Part shown: piece after piece, positions 27,710 to 38,800 of the stretch
Layout of the letters: each line of letters opens with the position of its first letter
Position numbering within the stretch: position 1 is the first letter of the stretch
Origin: Melioribacteraceae bacterium
GTDB lineage: Bacteria > Bacteroidota > Ignavibacteria > Ignavibacteriales > Melioribacteraceae
Direction of reading: 5' to 3'
DNA length: 64,000 nucleotides
Assembly (NCBI GenBank): GCA_026983955.1
Contig: JALSTB010000012.1
Coordinates: 26,422-90,421 of the forward strand
Notes under the pieces: model-generated
What the model saw: the letters and a program-made list of their open reading frames with translations, nothing else
What the model was told of the DNA's origin: nothing
Database searches by the model: none
Program-made: the position numbers and the translations under genes

Positions 27710-28255
27710 ATGAAAATAAAAGCTCAAATAATTGACGAAGCCGGACTAAACCGGACAATTACCCGGCTTGCCCATGAAATTCTGGAAAGAAACAAAGGTT
27801 CGGAAAATATAGTTTTGATCGGTATGAGAACACGCGGGGAATTTATTGCAAAAAGAATTCACGGGAAAATAAAAGAAATCGATAACAGCAATCCACCGTT
27901 GGGCGTTTTGGATGTAACTTTGTACCGCGATGATTTCCGAACGAGATTAAAACAACCTGAAGTTTCCGTAACAAATATAACATTCGATATTAACGAAAAA
28001 GATATTATTCTGATTGACGATGTGCTTTTCTCGGGAAGAACCGCCCGGGCGGCTTTGGATGCTTTAATGGATTTGGGCAGACCGAATACAATCCAGCTCT
28101 GTGTTTTAATCGACCGCGGACACCGCGAAATGCCAATCCGTGCCGATTTTGTTGGGAAAAATATTCCGACTTCCATAAATGAAGAAATTAAAGTTAAAAT
28201 GAAAGAGGTTGACGGCGAAGATGCCGTCTATTTAATAGATATCTCGGAAGATTAA
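27710..28255 (+). CDS. pyrR: Pyrimidine operon regulator / uracil phosphoribosyltransferase PyrR
   Basis: RNA-binding attenuator of pyrimidine synthesis that senses UMP/UTP and also has uracil phosphoribosyltransferase activity. The 181 residues contain LIGMRTRGEFIAKRI, LDVTLYRDDF, and the PRPP-binding IILIDDVLFSGRTARAALDAL, all typical. The ATG sits immediately after the T-tract of the attenuator. It is three bases upstream of pyrB, so it controls its own transcript with pyrB and pyrC. Confidence 0.95.
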   Translation: MKIKAQIIDEAGLNRTITRLAHEILERNKGSENIVLIGMRTRGEFIAKRIHGKIKEIDNSNPPLGVLDVTLYRDDFRTRLKQPEVSVTNITFDINEKDIILIDDVLFSGRTARAALDALMDLGRPNTIQLCVLIDRGHREMPIRADFVGKNIPTSINEEIKVKMKEVDGEDAVYLIDISED

Positions 28256-28258
28256 TTT

Positions 28259-29179
28259 ATGTCACTTTCAAGCAAACATTTGCTCGGACTCTACGGTGTT
28301 CCGAAAGAAGATATCCAAACAATTTTGGATACCGCAACAACTTTCCGTGAAGTTTTGGAAAGACCGATTAAAAAAGTCCCCACCTTACAAGGCAAAACGG
28401 TTGTTAACCTGTTTTACGAAAGCTCGACCAGAACAAGAATATCTTTTGAATTGGCACAAAAAAGACTTTCGGCAGATACGGTTAACTTTTCGAAAGCCGG
28501 TAGCAGTACCAGCAAAGGTGAAACTTTCAAGGATACAGTGAAAAATATCGAAGCTATGAAAATCGATATGATTGTTGTCCGCCACAGCTCTGCCGGGGTT
28601 CCGCATTATCTTACCAAAATAACTAACGCAAATATTATCAATGCCGGCGACGGCAGACACGAACATCCGACCCAGGCTCTGTTGGATATGTATTCCATTA
28701 GAGAAAAGATGGGAAAACTTGAGGGGTTGAAAATATGCATTGTTGGTGATATCGCCCACAGCAGGGTTGCTCTTTCAAATATATTCGGACTCAAAACAAT
28801 GGGTGCCGAAGTTAGCGTTTGCGGACCCGCTACAATGATTCCCAAAGGAATAGAGAAATTGGGAGTTAATGTTTTACACGATATCGATAAAGCAATTGCC
28901 GGGCACGATGTGTTGAATGTGTTGCGTATTCAACTTGAACGGGCAGCCGGTTCTTCGATTCCTTCTTTAAGAGAATACCACAACTTTTTCGGCATTACGG
29001 CTGAAAGAATAGAAAACAATAACAAAGATATTCTTATTTTACACCCCGGTCCGATTAACAGAGGAGTTGAATTATCTTCCGATGTTGCCGACGGACCGTA
29101 TCAAGTAATACTCGATCAAGTTACAAACGGTGTAGCAATAAGAATGGCTGTTTTATATTTACTCGGTACAATGAACTAA
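28259..29179 (+). CDS. pyrB: Aspartate carbamoyltransferase catalytic subunit
   Basis: Condenses carbamoyl phosphate with aspartate. The 306-residue protein has the carbamoyl-phosphate loop FYESSTRTRISFELA near residue 52, RHSSAGVPHYL, the HPTQALLDMYSI motif and the C-terminal HPGPINRGVELSSDVADG. There is no regulatory pyrI gene; control appears to be by attenuation through PyrR. The order pyrR-pyrB-pyrC follows the Gram-positive pattern, although the carbamoyl phosphate synthetase genes are not in this window. Confidence 0.97.
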   Translation: MSLSSKHLLGLYGVPKEDIQTILDTATTFREVLERPIKKVPTLQGKTVVNLFYESSTRTRISFELAQKRLSADTVNFSKAGSSTSKGETFKDTVKNIEAMKIDMIVVRHSSAGVPHYLTKITNANIINAGDGRHEHPTQALLDMYSIREKMGKLEGLKICIVGDIAHSRVALSNIFGLKTMGAEVSVCGPATMIPKGIEKLGVNVLHDIDKAIAGHDVLNVLRIQLERAAGSSIPSLREYHNFFGITAERIENNNKDILILHPGPINRGVELSSDVADGPYQVILDQVTNGVAIRMAVLYLLGTMN

Positions 29180-29198
29180 ATGAAGAAAAATAAAGATT

Positions 29199-30485
29199 AT
29201 GAAAATTTTATTAAAAAACGTAAACGTAATTGATCCTTCCGGAAATATTGAAGGAACAAAAGATATTTTAATTGAAGACGGTACCATCTCGGAAATTGAG
29301 AATAGTTTGGGTTCAATTCCGGTTGACGAGACGTTTAACTTTTCCGGGAAATATGTTTCGCCCGGATTTTACGATATGCATGTTCATTTGCGGGAACCGG
29401 GAAGGGAAGATGAAGAAACCGTTGTTACCGGAAGCAACGCCGCAGCAGCCGGCGGGTTTACCGGAATTGCTTGCATGCCGAACACCGATCCGGCAATTGA
29501 TTCCGCTGAAGTGATTAATCTTATTAACCAAAAAGCAGCCGGACATTTGGTGGATGTTAATCCGATTGGTGCCGTTACTCTTGGGAGGAAAGGGGAAACT
29601 CTTGCACCCATGGCGGAACTTGTTGAAGCCGGCGCGGTTGCTTTCTCCGATGACGGAGTCGCAGTAAAAACGGCTGCAATTCTTAGAAATGCTCTTGAAT
29701 ATTCACAAATGTACAACAAACCCGTTATAGAACATTGTGAAGACGAATCGCTTGCCGGAGGGTCGATGAACGAAGGTATTACTTCCACTATGCTCGGATT
29801 GCCACCCGTTCCGTCCGTGGCGGAAGACTTGACTGTAATGCGCGATATTTTGATGGTCGAATATACCGGCGGCAGAGTTCATATCGCTCACATCAGTACC
29901 AAAAATGCCGTGGAATTAGTTAGACAAGCAAAGAAAAAGGGCTTGAATATTACAGCCGAAGTTACACCGCATCACTTTACTCTCACGGAAGAACAATTAA
30001 AATCTTTCGATACGAATTTTAAAATGAATCCGCCGTTAAGATCACAAAGCGATGTGAAAGCAATTATCGAAGGTTTGAAAGACGGTACCATTGACTGTAT
30101 TGCCAGCGACCATGCACCACATTCCCCCGAAGAAAAGGATATGGAGTTCACTCTTGCACCGAACGGCATTATAGGACTCGAAACACAATTGGGTTTGGCG
30201 CTTACGGAATTGGTTCACAAAGGACATATCTCGCTGAAACAAATGGTGGAAAAATTTGCAGTTAATCCGAGGAAAATTCTTAATCTGCCCGTGCCGCGCA
30301 TAAAAAAAGGTGAAAAAGCAAATTTAACTATTTTTGATCCCGATGAAGTCTGGACGGTCGACATATCGAAATTCAAATCGAAATCGAAAAACTCGCCTTT
30401 CGATAAAAGACTTCTCACAGGAAAATCCGTTGCGGTAATCAATAACTACAAGATGTTTTACAAAGATGAATTTTTTGAAATATGA
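29199..30485 (+). CDS. pyrC: Dihydroorotase
   Basis: Zinc enzyme forming dihydroorotate from carbamoyl aspartate. The 428-residue length and features match the class I bacterial type: DMHVHLREPGREDEE with the metal HxH near residue 60, HCEDESL, VHIAHISTKNAVELVR, and CIASDHAPHSPEEKD carrying the catalytic Asp. It is the last recognisable gene of the pyr operon. No clear terminator hairpin follows within the 215-base gap, which instead contains a sigma-54 promoter. Confidence 0.96.
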   Translation: MKILLKNVNVIDPSGNIEGTKDILIEDGTISEIENSLGSIPVDETFNFSGKYVSPGFYDMHVHLREPGREDEETVVTGSNAAAAGGFTGIACMPNTDPAIDSAEVINLINQKAAGHLVDVNPIGAVTLGRKGETLAPMAELVEAGAVAFSDDGVAVKTAAILRNALEYSQMYNKPVIEHCEDESLAGGSMNEGITSTMLGLPPVPSVAEDLTVMRDILMVEYTGGRVHIAHISTKNAVELVRQAKKKGLNITAEVTPHHFTLTEEQLKSFDTNFKMNPPLRSQSDVKAIIEGLKDGTIDCIASDHAPHSPEEKDMEFTLAPNGIIGLETQLGLALTELVHKGHISLKQMVEKFAVNPRKILNLPVPRIKKGEKANLTIFDPDEVWTVDISKFKSKSKNSPFDKRLLTGKSVAVINNYKMFYKDEFFEI

Positions 30486-30635
30486 CAATGTTCGATTCCA
30501 AAGTTTTTATTTGTAAAATTCCGGTTTTAATTTACTGTTTACTTTAATATACATATTCAACCGAACTTTTATACAATCTTAACTTTTGCCGTATCCGGAT
30601 TCTCCTTCTATGGTTTATTTTACAACAATTTTTGT

Positions 30636-30651
30636 TGGCACTCCAATTGCA
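30636..30651 (+). promoter_or_regulatory. Sigma-54 (RpoN) promoter
   Basis: TGGCAC, five bases, TTGCA: a full match to the sigma-54 -24/-12 consensus with the required ten bases between GG and GC. The predicted start is near 30663, about 38 bases before the ATG of the lipoprotein gene. It needs an enhancer-binding activator, not visible in this window. Confidence 0.7.
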
Positions 30652-30700
30652 ACTAATGGATTGAACAAAACGGAAAAATTGAATAAACCCGAGGTGCATT

Positions 30701-31552
30701 ATGAAAACCGGAAAAAGAATAATAAAAATTACAACAGTTTTAATTTTACTTGCGGTGGTTTTTTCCGGATGTCAGGAATTCAAAACATATTATGACAATT
30801 CCCCGCCGTCGCCTCCGGAAAACGTAAGAACTTTTGCCGGTGATAATTTGGTGGAGATTACATGGGATTACAACAGTGAAAGTGACGTTGCCGGCTACAA
30901 TGTTTATTATTCCGACAGTTACTGGGGTGAATATACTTTAATCGGTAGTACGGAGATAAACTCTTATGTGGACTACGATGCCGAAAACGGCAGCCGTTAT
31001 TATTACGCCGTGGCAGCATACGATTTCAACGGAAATGAAAGTGAGCTTAGTTACGACGAAGTTTACGGTGTTGCAAGACCTGAAGGAATGAACCAAAAAA
31101 TTTACGACTATAACGCTTTCCCCGATATTGCGGGTTACGATTTCAGCGAATACTCCGTTGTTCCTTTCGATGCCAATTCCAACGACCTTTCGGCAGATAT
31201 GTTTTTCGAAAATTATGACGGGGTTTTATACATTAACGTTTGGGAAGATACCGATATTCAAGATATGGGTCCAACAACCGACTTGTATGAAATTACCGAA
31301 GCGCCGATTTCCGGTTGGGTTCCGCTAAACGACGGCGAAAACGTTAAATATGTTGAAGCTGTTGCCGGACACACTTACGTAATTTGGACTTGGGATAATC
31401 ATTTTGCTAAAATCAGAATTAAAGATTTAAATGAGCAGAGAATGGTGTTCGATTGGGCGTATCAATTGTTGGAAGGAGAACCGCAGCTGAAACTTAAAGC
31501 GGTTCCGGCACATAGGAATATTTCCCGGCAAATTATCAGAAAAAGCAAATAA
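30701..31552 (+). CDS. Fibronectin type III lipoprotein
   Basis: 283 residues, exported by a lipoprotein signal peptide with lipobox VFSGC (Cys24). Residues about 35-130 form one fibronectin type III domain (PPENVRTFAGDNLVEITWDY, YNVYYSDS, YYYAVAAYDFNGNESELS). The C-terminal 150 residues are an unrecognised domain rich in Trp, Tyr and acidic residues. Likely held in the outer membrane or periplasm. Transcription is predicted from a sigma-54 promoter and ends in a strong terminator, so it appears to be a single-gene unit. The role is unknown. Confidence 0.82.
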   Translation: MKTGKRIIKITTVLILLAVVFSGCQEFKTYYDNSPPSPPENVRTFAGDNLVEITWDYNSESDVAGYNVYYSDSYWGEYTLIGSTEINSYVDYDAENGSRYYYAVAAYDFNGNESELSYDEVYGVARPEGMNQKIYDYNAFPDIAGYDFSEYSVVPFDANSNDLSADMFFENYDGVLYINVWEDTDIQDMGPTTDLYEITEAPISGWVPLNDGENVKYVEAVAGHTYVIWTWDNHFAKIRIKDLNEQRMVFDWAYQLLEGEPQLKLKAVPAHRNISRQIIRKSK

Positions 31553-31563
31553 GCGTTTCACAG

Positions 31564-31591
31564 GCATACCGGAAAAACGGTATGCTTTTTT
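31564..31591 (+). terminator. Rho-independent terminator after the lipoprotein gene
   Basis: A perfect eight-base stem (GCATACCG / CGGTATGC) with a six-base loop, followed by six T residues, 12 bases after the stop codon. Confidence 0.92.
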
Positions 31592-31634
31592 CTTATCTTT
31601 TGATTATTTTAATCATTAAAAAGTAGAAACAACG

Positions 31635-32069
31635 ATGAAAAATATTATCGTAACGGTGTTGTTTGTTTTGGTGAGCTTAACCGGTTTAGCGGAAACCCGG
31701 GCAGTACAATCATTGAAATCGCAAAACACCAAACCGGACGAAATTTTCAACGATTTCAGAAACGGTGTGATTAACAATAACATCGCTGAATTCACCCGGC
31801 ATTTCCAAGGTGATGTTTTGATAAAATTAAGAAACGGGGTAGCCGATTATTTTTCGCCCAATCAAGCTTATTTTGTTTTGAAAGATTTTTTTGATTCTTA
31901 CCAAGTTATAAGTTTCGGATATAAAAACATATCCGAAGATGGGAATTTCCCAAGCGCTTCGGGTGAGCTGAATTACAAGCATAACGGAATGAACGGTTCG
32001 GCGCTTGCTTTTATTTCTTTGGAGAAAAAAAATAACGAATGGGTAATAGTTCAAATAACCATCAACTAA
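31635..32069 (+). CDS. Secreted DUF4783-family protein
   Basis: A 144-residue exported protein. A signal peptide (MKNIIVTVLFVLVSLTGLAE) is followed by a compact domain that begins DEIFNDFRNGVINNNIAEFTRHF and ends KKNNEWVIVQITIN. This is the NTF2-like fold of DUF4783, common in Bacteroidota and Chlorobi, with no known function. The kinase gene follows four bases later, so the two are coupled. Confidence 0.75.
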   Translation: MKNIIVTVLFVLVSLTGLAETRAVQSLKSQNTKPDEIFNDFRNGVINNNIAEFTRHFQGDVLIKLRNGVADYFSPNQAYFVLKDFFDSYQVISFGYKNISEDGNFPSASGELNYKHNGMNGSALAFISLEKKNNEWVIVQITIN

Positions 32070-32073
32070 TTTA

Positions 32074-35000
32074 ATGTTTCCTGCCTTAAATAAACGCAAT
32101 AAATTTTATTTAATTTTTACCGGTTTGCTGTTTTTATCCGTTGCTTTACTTGAATTTTCCAAATCATATTTTATCGAGGGTAAAAAAAAGAATTGGGCAC
32201 ATGAACTAAACTACCAAATCGAAAAAATCACCCTCGGAAGCCGCGAAATTTTCAATCTGAAACAAGATACCTTGCTGAATACTTTTGCGTCAATTAAAAA
32301 CCGATTGCAAAATCAAAAAGTTTCACAATCCGGATTGTTTACATTTATAAAAGAAAATCTTCCCGCTAAAATCGCAATTAAAATAACTTCACGTACCGAT
32401 TCCGATTTTGTTTGGGCAGGTAAATATTTCCCCGGAATATACCGGACCGCCGGTTCAGGCAAAGAGTTGGGGAGTACCGGATTTGTTACATCCGACTTAC
32501 TGATTTTGCTTGCCATCTCCGATTCCGTAACCAGCGGGGAAAAAAAATATTTTGTTTCCGTGTATTTGCCGGTTGAAAAAGAATATGAACTTCAAAACCG
32601 TTATTTTGAAAGAATCAATTTTACCGGCGAGTTAAGAACTAAATTCAAGACCGATTTTCATGTAAAATACTCTTCTACGGCAGACAAAAATAAAGACGGC
32701 CGTTATCATTCCTTTGAATTGCTGAATAACAAAGGTGAACCAATCGGAATTGTTTCGTTCAAGAAACCGACATTGGACGTTTACATTTCATCAATCCGTA
32801 AAGATATTGTGCTGATTGAATATTCGCTGCTGATTATTATTTACTTGATTATTGGTATTGTGCTTTGGTTGAACGGATTTTTAGGAAGAACGGAATTTAT
32901 TCATTTGGTTATATTTATCATTTATGTTTTAGGTCTGCGGATTTTATTATTTGTTTCCGGTATTTCCGAATTTTTATTTCCCGCCGATTTTACAAATCCC
33001 GCTTACTTCGCTTCGAGGTTTGCATTCAGTATGGTTAGATCGCCGGCGGAACTGTTTATTACATCGCTGTTTATTGCAGTAATTTTAGTTAGAATTTTCA
33101 ATTTCATTTTCAAGAACCGGAACGGAATTTTTGAACGCCTGAATGGATTTAATTTGACTTTCAAACTTGCTTTGGCAGTGCCGTCTTTATTTATCTATTT
33201 GCTTATTTACCGCGCGTTCGGCGCAACAATAAAAAGTATAATGTTCGATTCAACAATTATCTATTTTAAAGAATATGTAATTATTCCAGAACCCGTGAAG
33301 GGATTTATGCTTTGCAACGTGCTGATAATTGCTTTTGTTTTTATTTTATCGAGCGTATTGTTTTTGAGTGTTTTATACCGTGCTTTCATAAAAAATAACA
33401 GAGTACAAATTCTCTACATGGTAATGTTGTTTTTGATTTTGCAAATTTCCGGTTATTTGTTCGATTATTTTCAACGGGAACCGCAAGCTACGGACATAAT
33501 AAGATTTTTATTCATTTCCCTAACATTATTTTTAACCGTTATTGCGGCGGACTTACTTCATAAAAAATTACTGTATTGGATTTTTACATTGTTTGCGGGC
33601 TCGGTTCTTGCGGTGATAATGATGCTGCATTTTAACACCCAACTTGAAAAAGAATCTATAAAGATTTACGCAACCGAACTGATAAAACCTAATGAAAGCT
33701 GGCTTAGATTTTTAATCACCGAAACATTATTGAGCGATTTTTCCCGGGAAGAGACTGTGCGCGTGTTAAGAAAAGAAAATCCGAATTTCGATGCTTCCGC
33801 ATTTAAAATTTGGACGAAAAGCCCGCTTCAACGGGAAGCAATTAATTCAAGTATTAACATATTAAATTATAAGAAAGAAATCCTCGGCGGGTTCGGCATT
33901 GTAACCGATGAAACGGGATTGAATGATTGGCAGGAAAACCCCGAAGGAATCAATGATGTTCAAATTATACGCAAGGAATTAAACGATAACGAAGGATTGT
34001 TGTTAAAAGGAATTTTTCCGGTAAAAGACAACTATTCCCTGCTCGGTTATTTGGAATGTTCAATATTGTTCGACATTACCAATTTTACATTTAATAATTT
34101 GCCGGAGTTTTTATCACCTCCGCCGATGAGGCAAAAACTTATTGTTGGATTGAATGATATTAAAATTTTGGAATTTGTAAACGGCTCGTTAAAAAATGTA
34201 ATAGGAAATATTAAACTCTCCGATACCGAAGTTAATGCAATAAAATCGGCAGGAATAACAAATAGGAAAGGGGAATGGTTCGAACTTAAAATTAACGGTA
34301 CCGCATACCTTTTTTATTCGGTTGGTACAACCCAAAATAACAAAACAAAGTTTCTGGTTTTTGGAACCGGGAAAAAAAATCTATCGAAATACCTGTTCGA
34401 TTTTTTCACGGTAATATTTTTTCATTCTGTTTTAATTTTATTGTTTGCCGGCTTTGTTTTACTATTTGAATTAATCCGGAAGGAAAATATCGAAATTTCG
34501 TTGCGTGCTAAATTACTGATTGCTTTTTTGGTGATCTCAATAATTCCTTTGATTTTATTGGCAATCTATTTCCGCAATCTTACCGAAGAGAAGAACAGGG
34601 ATTCGATATTTTACAAACTTGGCAAACGTGCATACAGAATAGAAAGTTATGTAAATTCAAGACCGGCAGATACATATCCCGATTTGTTCGCTGTTTTCGA
34701 CCAGGCGGCAAAAGACTTGAACATCAATTTTACCGTGTTCGATCCCAAGTACACTGCTTACAGTACGGAAAGCCTTTTTTATCAAATAGGGTTAATTCCG
34801 CAAATAATTAATCCTGAAGCGTATTTAAGTATTATGAAACACGGTTCGCAAGATTTTATAACGAAAGAGAAGATAGAAAATTACGGGCACAATGCATTTT
34901 ATTATTATGCCGGATTAAGGGGAAAAGATTATATAATAAAAGTGAGTGATGCGTTTAATAAAGTCCTCCTCCCGATGTCCGGCAATGAAGTTGATGCCTT

Positions 35001-35892
35001 TTTGATTGTAAATTATTCGCTCGCCGTTTTACTTGTGTTAATTTTAAGTACATTTCTGGCTAATCAAATTTCCAAACCCATCCGGAAATTAACCCGCGCT
35101 ACAAAAGCGGTTGCAAGCGGCGATTTGAACATTGAACTTGATGAAAATGTAAAGGGTGAAGTAAAAGGTTTAGTGGACGGATTCAATTACATGGTGAAAG
35201 AGCTTAAGAAAAATCAAATTTTGCTTGCCGAAGTTGAACGCGAAGCCGCATGGAAAGAAATGGCCAAACAAGTAGCACACGAAATTAAAAACCCGCTGAC
35301 TCCAATGAAACTCGCTACGCAGCAATTAATTGCAGCGTATAATGATAAATCGGATAAGTTTGACGACATATTTAAAAAAGTAACAAAAACAATAATTTCC
35401 CAAATAGAAACGCTGGGCAATATTGCATCAGAATTTTCGCGGTTTGCCAGAATGCCTGCGGTGAAAGTGGAAGATGTAAATCCCGTTGAAATCATCGACG
35501 ATGTAATAAACTTATTTTCAGATGAAAATGTGGAAATAGAGTTAATTAATAACACCGCTGAAATTTCCGTTCAAGCCGATGCCGATCAGTTAAAACGGAC
35601 GATTATCAACATCATCAGAAATTCAATTCAAGCTCAAGCTACCAAAATTGTTGTTTCCGTATCGGGTTCAAAAGACCGCTTCGAAATCAGAATATCCGAT
35701 AACGGTACGGGGATTGACAATTCGGTGGTAGATAAAATTTTCGATATGAATTTCACTACCAAAGAACACGGTACGGGAATAGGATTGAGTATGGCGAAAA
35801 AATTTCTGGAATCAATTGGCGGTACAATAGAAGTGGAAAAAACGGATTCCGGTGGAACAACAATTTTAATAACATTAAAATTTAAAAAATGA
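32074..35892 (+). CDS. Large membrane histidine kinase, NtrY-like
   Basis: A 1272-residue sensor. One N-terminal helix precedes a periplasmic region to about residue 245. Around seven helices follow (250-520), then a second extracytoplasmic part, another helix pair, a further sensor region, and a last helix before HAMP (SKPIRKLTRATKAVASGDL). HisKA has His1069 in VAHEIKNPLTPMKLATQQL, typical of NtrY kinases. HATPase ends with GTGIGLSMAKKFLESIGG. NtrY proteins usually pair with NtrX, a sigma-54 activator; no NtrX gene is here. The stop forms an ATGA overlap with the next gene. Confidence 0.85.
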   Translation: MFPALNKRNKFYLIFTGLLFLSVALLEFSKSYFIEGKKKNWAHELNYQIEKITLGSREIFNLKQDTLLNTFASIKNRLQNQKVSQSGLFTFIKENLPAKIAIKITSRTDSDFVWAGKYFPGIYRTAGSGKELGSTGFVTSDLLILLAISDSVTSGEKKYFVSVYLPVEKEYELQNRYFERINFTGELRTKFKTDFHVKYSSTADKNKDGRYHSFELLNNKGEPIGIVSFKKPTLDVYISSIRKDIVLIEYSLLIIIYLIIGIVLWLNGFLGRTEFIHLVIFIIYVLGLRILLFVSGISEFLFPADFTNPAYFASRFAFSMVRSPAELFITSLFIAVILVRIFNFIFKNRNGIFERLNGFNLTFKLALAVPSLFIYLLIYRAFGATIKSIMFDSTIIYFKEYVIIPEPVKGFMLCNVLIIAFVFILSSVLFLSVLYRAFIKNNRVQILYMVMLFLILQISGYLFDYFQREPQATDIIRFLFISLTLFLTVIAADLLHKKLLYWIFTLFAGSVLAVIMMLHFNTQLEKESIKIYATELIKPNESWLRFLITETLLSDFSREETVRVLRKENPNFDASAFKIWTKSPLQREAINSSINILNYKKEILGGFGIVTDETGLNDWQENPEGINDVQIIRKELNDNEGLLLKGIFPVKDNYSLLGYLECSILFDITNFTFNNLPEFLSPPPMRQKLIVGLNDIKILEFVNGSLKNVIGNIKLSDTEVNAIKSAGITNRKGEWFELKINGTAYLFYSVGTTQNNKTKFLVFGTGKKNLSKYLFDFFTVIFFHSVLILLFAGFVLLFELIRKENIEISLRAKLLIAFLVISIIPLILLAIYFRNLTEEKNRDSIFYKLGKRAYRIESYVNSRPADTYPDLFAVFDQAAKDLNINFTVFDPKYTAYSTESLFYQIGLIPQIINPEAYLSIMKHGSQDFITKEKIENYGHNAFYYYAGLRGKDYIIKVSDAFNKVLLPMSGNEVDAFLIVNYSLAVLLVLILSTFLANQISKPIRKLTRATKAVASGDLNIELDENVKGEVKGLVDGFNYMVKELKKNQILLAEVEREAAWKEMAKQVAHEIKNPLTPMKLATQQLIAAYNDKSDKFDDIFKKVTKTIISQIETLGNIASEFSRFARMPAVKVEDVNPVEIIDDVINLFSDENVEIELINNTAEISVQADADQLKRTIINIIRNSIQAQATKIVVSVSGSKDRFEIRISDNGTGIDNSVVDKIFDMNFTTKEHGTGIGLSMAKKFLESIGGTIEVEKTDSGGTTILITLKFKK

Positions 35893-38800
35893 GTGTTTTA
35901 ACCGAAAATCAGAAAAAAGCTTTAACTTACAAAAAGCATATTTCACTTACTGCCAACGCCGGTTCGGGTAAAACTTTCGTGTTTGCCAAACGCTATGTGG
36001 AAATTGCACTGAATCAAAATATTGATTTGGATAAAATTGTTGCAATAACTTTTACCGAAAAAGCGGCGGCTGAGTTGTATTCAAGAATCGCTAGAGAGAT
36101 TGGTGAGAGACTTGAGAAAGAAACAGACACGGATAAAGTTCAACGGCTTGAATCGATAAGACAAAATCTTGTTTCCGCAAATATTTCAACCATACATTCT
36201 TTCTGTATAAACATTCTAAAAGAAAATGCGCCCGATGCCGGTTTGGATGTTAATTTTATTCCGGTGGATGAAAGCGTATCCGGTGAATTGATCGAAAAAA
36301 GTATAGAAGAATTGTTCAAAGCTTTCGTCCAGGAAAATCGATTGCAAGAAGAAATAAAATATTTAATTAGAATTTTCGGTTCAAAATTTATTTTGGCGAA
36401 AGAATTGACTTCCGCAATAAAAAACCGTAAAAATATTTTTCATGTGAAAGATAATATATACAAGTATCCGCCGGAAAAAATTGCAAAAAACTTCGGGAAA
36501 ATTTTCGAGAAAAATCTCAAAAGATATTTTGCCCGGGAAATAAAAAAAGTTATTGATTATATAAACGAAATTAACAACTTCGCCTTTTCGACCCAGAACC
36601 AAAACGAAATAGTTGACTCGATTAGTCGTGTTATGAATGAGGTGGAAAAAGCGAAAGGAATTATTGATAAAATCAAATTATTGCGGAATGCTGGTGAAAT
36701 ATTGCTTACCAAAAGTGGTACGGTAAAGAAGCGCGGCTATCTTACTTCAGCCGGGTATGAGCTTTTGTCCGGACAGATAAATTACGTTAATGATTTTTAC
36801 GCTTCTATAAAAAATCTCGAACTGAATGAAGAAAATGAATTGGTTGAGAAAAACCTGGCTGTTTTCGGAGTGAATTTTCTGAAGGTTTTTGAAGAGGTGT
36901 TTAGCATTTATCAAAAGAAAAAATCCGACAATGCATATCTGGATTACGAAGATATGCTTTTATTTACGGAACAATTGATTCAAAAGCCGCGCATACAAGA
37001 GAAGCTGAGGGAAAAATATGAATTCATTATGATTGACGAATACCAAGACACGAATGAAGTCCAGTATAATATATTTATGCCAATCCTCGAGTATTTGCGA
37101 AAAGGAAATCTGTTTGTGGTTGGTGATGAAAAGCAAAGCATATATATGTTCCGCGGTGCCGAGCTTGAAGTTTTTAACAAAACCAAAGTTGAAATAAGTC
37201 GCGATGGCACTCCGTTGGTACTTCCGCACAGTTTCAGAATGGCACCGAATATTGCCGGTTTTACAAATTATGTATTCGAACGGCTTTTCGAGTCACCGAA
37301 TCCTGATTTCAACGAAGTTGAATATGAAAAAATCGTATGTGCTTATAACAAAGAAGGTGAAGGTGATATCGGGTTTTTAATTGCCGATAAAGACGGGGAG
37401 GGACAAACCGAAAGTGAATTGGTAACTGCTAAAATCGTTGATTTGGTTAAAAATAAAAATATTAAATTTAGTGATATTGCAATTCTGTGCAGAAAACGTT
37501 CCGCCTTCGATGATTTGGAAAAGGAATTTGTTAAACACGATATTCCTTATGTAATTATCGGGGGAAAAGGATTTTATCAAAAACAAATAATTTATGATAT
37601 AAGCAATTATCTTACGTTTCTTCTAAATCCGGATGATGATAAAGCTTTTGTGGGAATGCTAAGAAGCCCGTTCTATTCCGTTTCGGATGCGGAATTGTTT
37701 GAAATTTCTCTCTTCGATGGGGAATCGTATTTTGAAAAATTCAGTAATTATTCCAAACAAAATAATAATTTATTTGAAATATTCAAATTAATACAATCGC
37801 ATATTCAAGAATCATCTTCTTCAAACTTTGCAAAATTAATCAGAAAAATTTGTGAAGATACCGGTTATTGGTCGGTTCTTGCAGCCAAAAGAAATTCCGC
37901 TCAAGAAATCGCAAATCTGGAAAAGATAATTTCAATCGCAAATGCTTATTCAAATCAAAGTTTTGCCACGCTTTATGATTTTGTAAATTATTTGTCGGAA
38001 TCAATTGAAAAGACCGACGATGAAGGACAAGCGAAAATTCTGGAAAATACCGATGCAGTGAATCTGATGACTTTACACAAAGCGAAAGGTTTGGAATTCA
38101 AAGTGGTCTTTCTTTTTAAAACTGCGGATAAAACACAACAAGACAGAACAAAATCGAAATCGATTAGAGTTGATAAAAATTTCGGTATAATGACAAAAGT
38201 ACCGCTGAACAGCTTTTTTGAAAATTACCGGATGGCTCCGTTGGTTTGGTTATCCGACTATGTTCAACACAAAAAAGAAATTGCCGAAACCAAAAGGCTG
38301 CTTTACGTGGGAGTAACAAGAGCGGAACAGTATCTTTTTATTTCCGCAACTGCAAATAAAGGTAAATTCACCCGTAATTCATTTGCTGATTTTTTGTCCG
38401 GTATATTGGAACCGGTCAGAACAGACGACGGCTACACGATTTCTACAAAATTGACAATTGCCGGTGAGAAAAACGGAAAGTTTATCGAGAATGAAATAGA
38501 TTTAAATCTAAATATTCCAATAATTAATGAAATGGAAATTGAAGAATATGACGCCGGAGCGGAAATTAAAACGGCTTTTCCCTCAAAAATTGATATTCGT
38601 AAAATTCCGGATACGGAAAAAAACGAAATTATTTCAGCTTCCAAAATTGCGGTGTTTTCACAATGCCCGGTAAAATACAAACTTACATACGAGCTCGGTT
38701 ATTCCAAATTGCATGCGATTAATAAACGTCTGAAAAACCAGTTTGAGTTTAATTACAAAGAAGAAGATGAAGATACGCCCCTTACGGCTGACGTGCAAGG

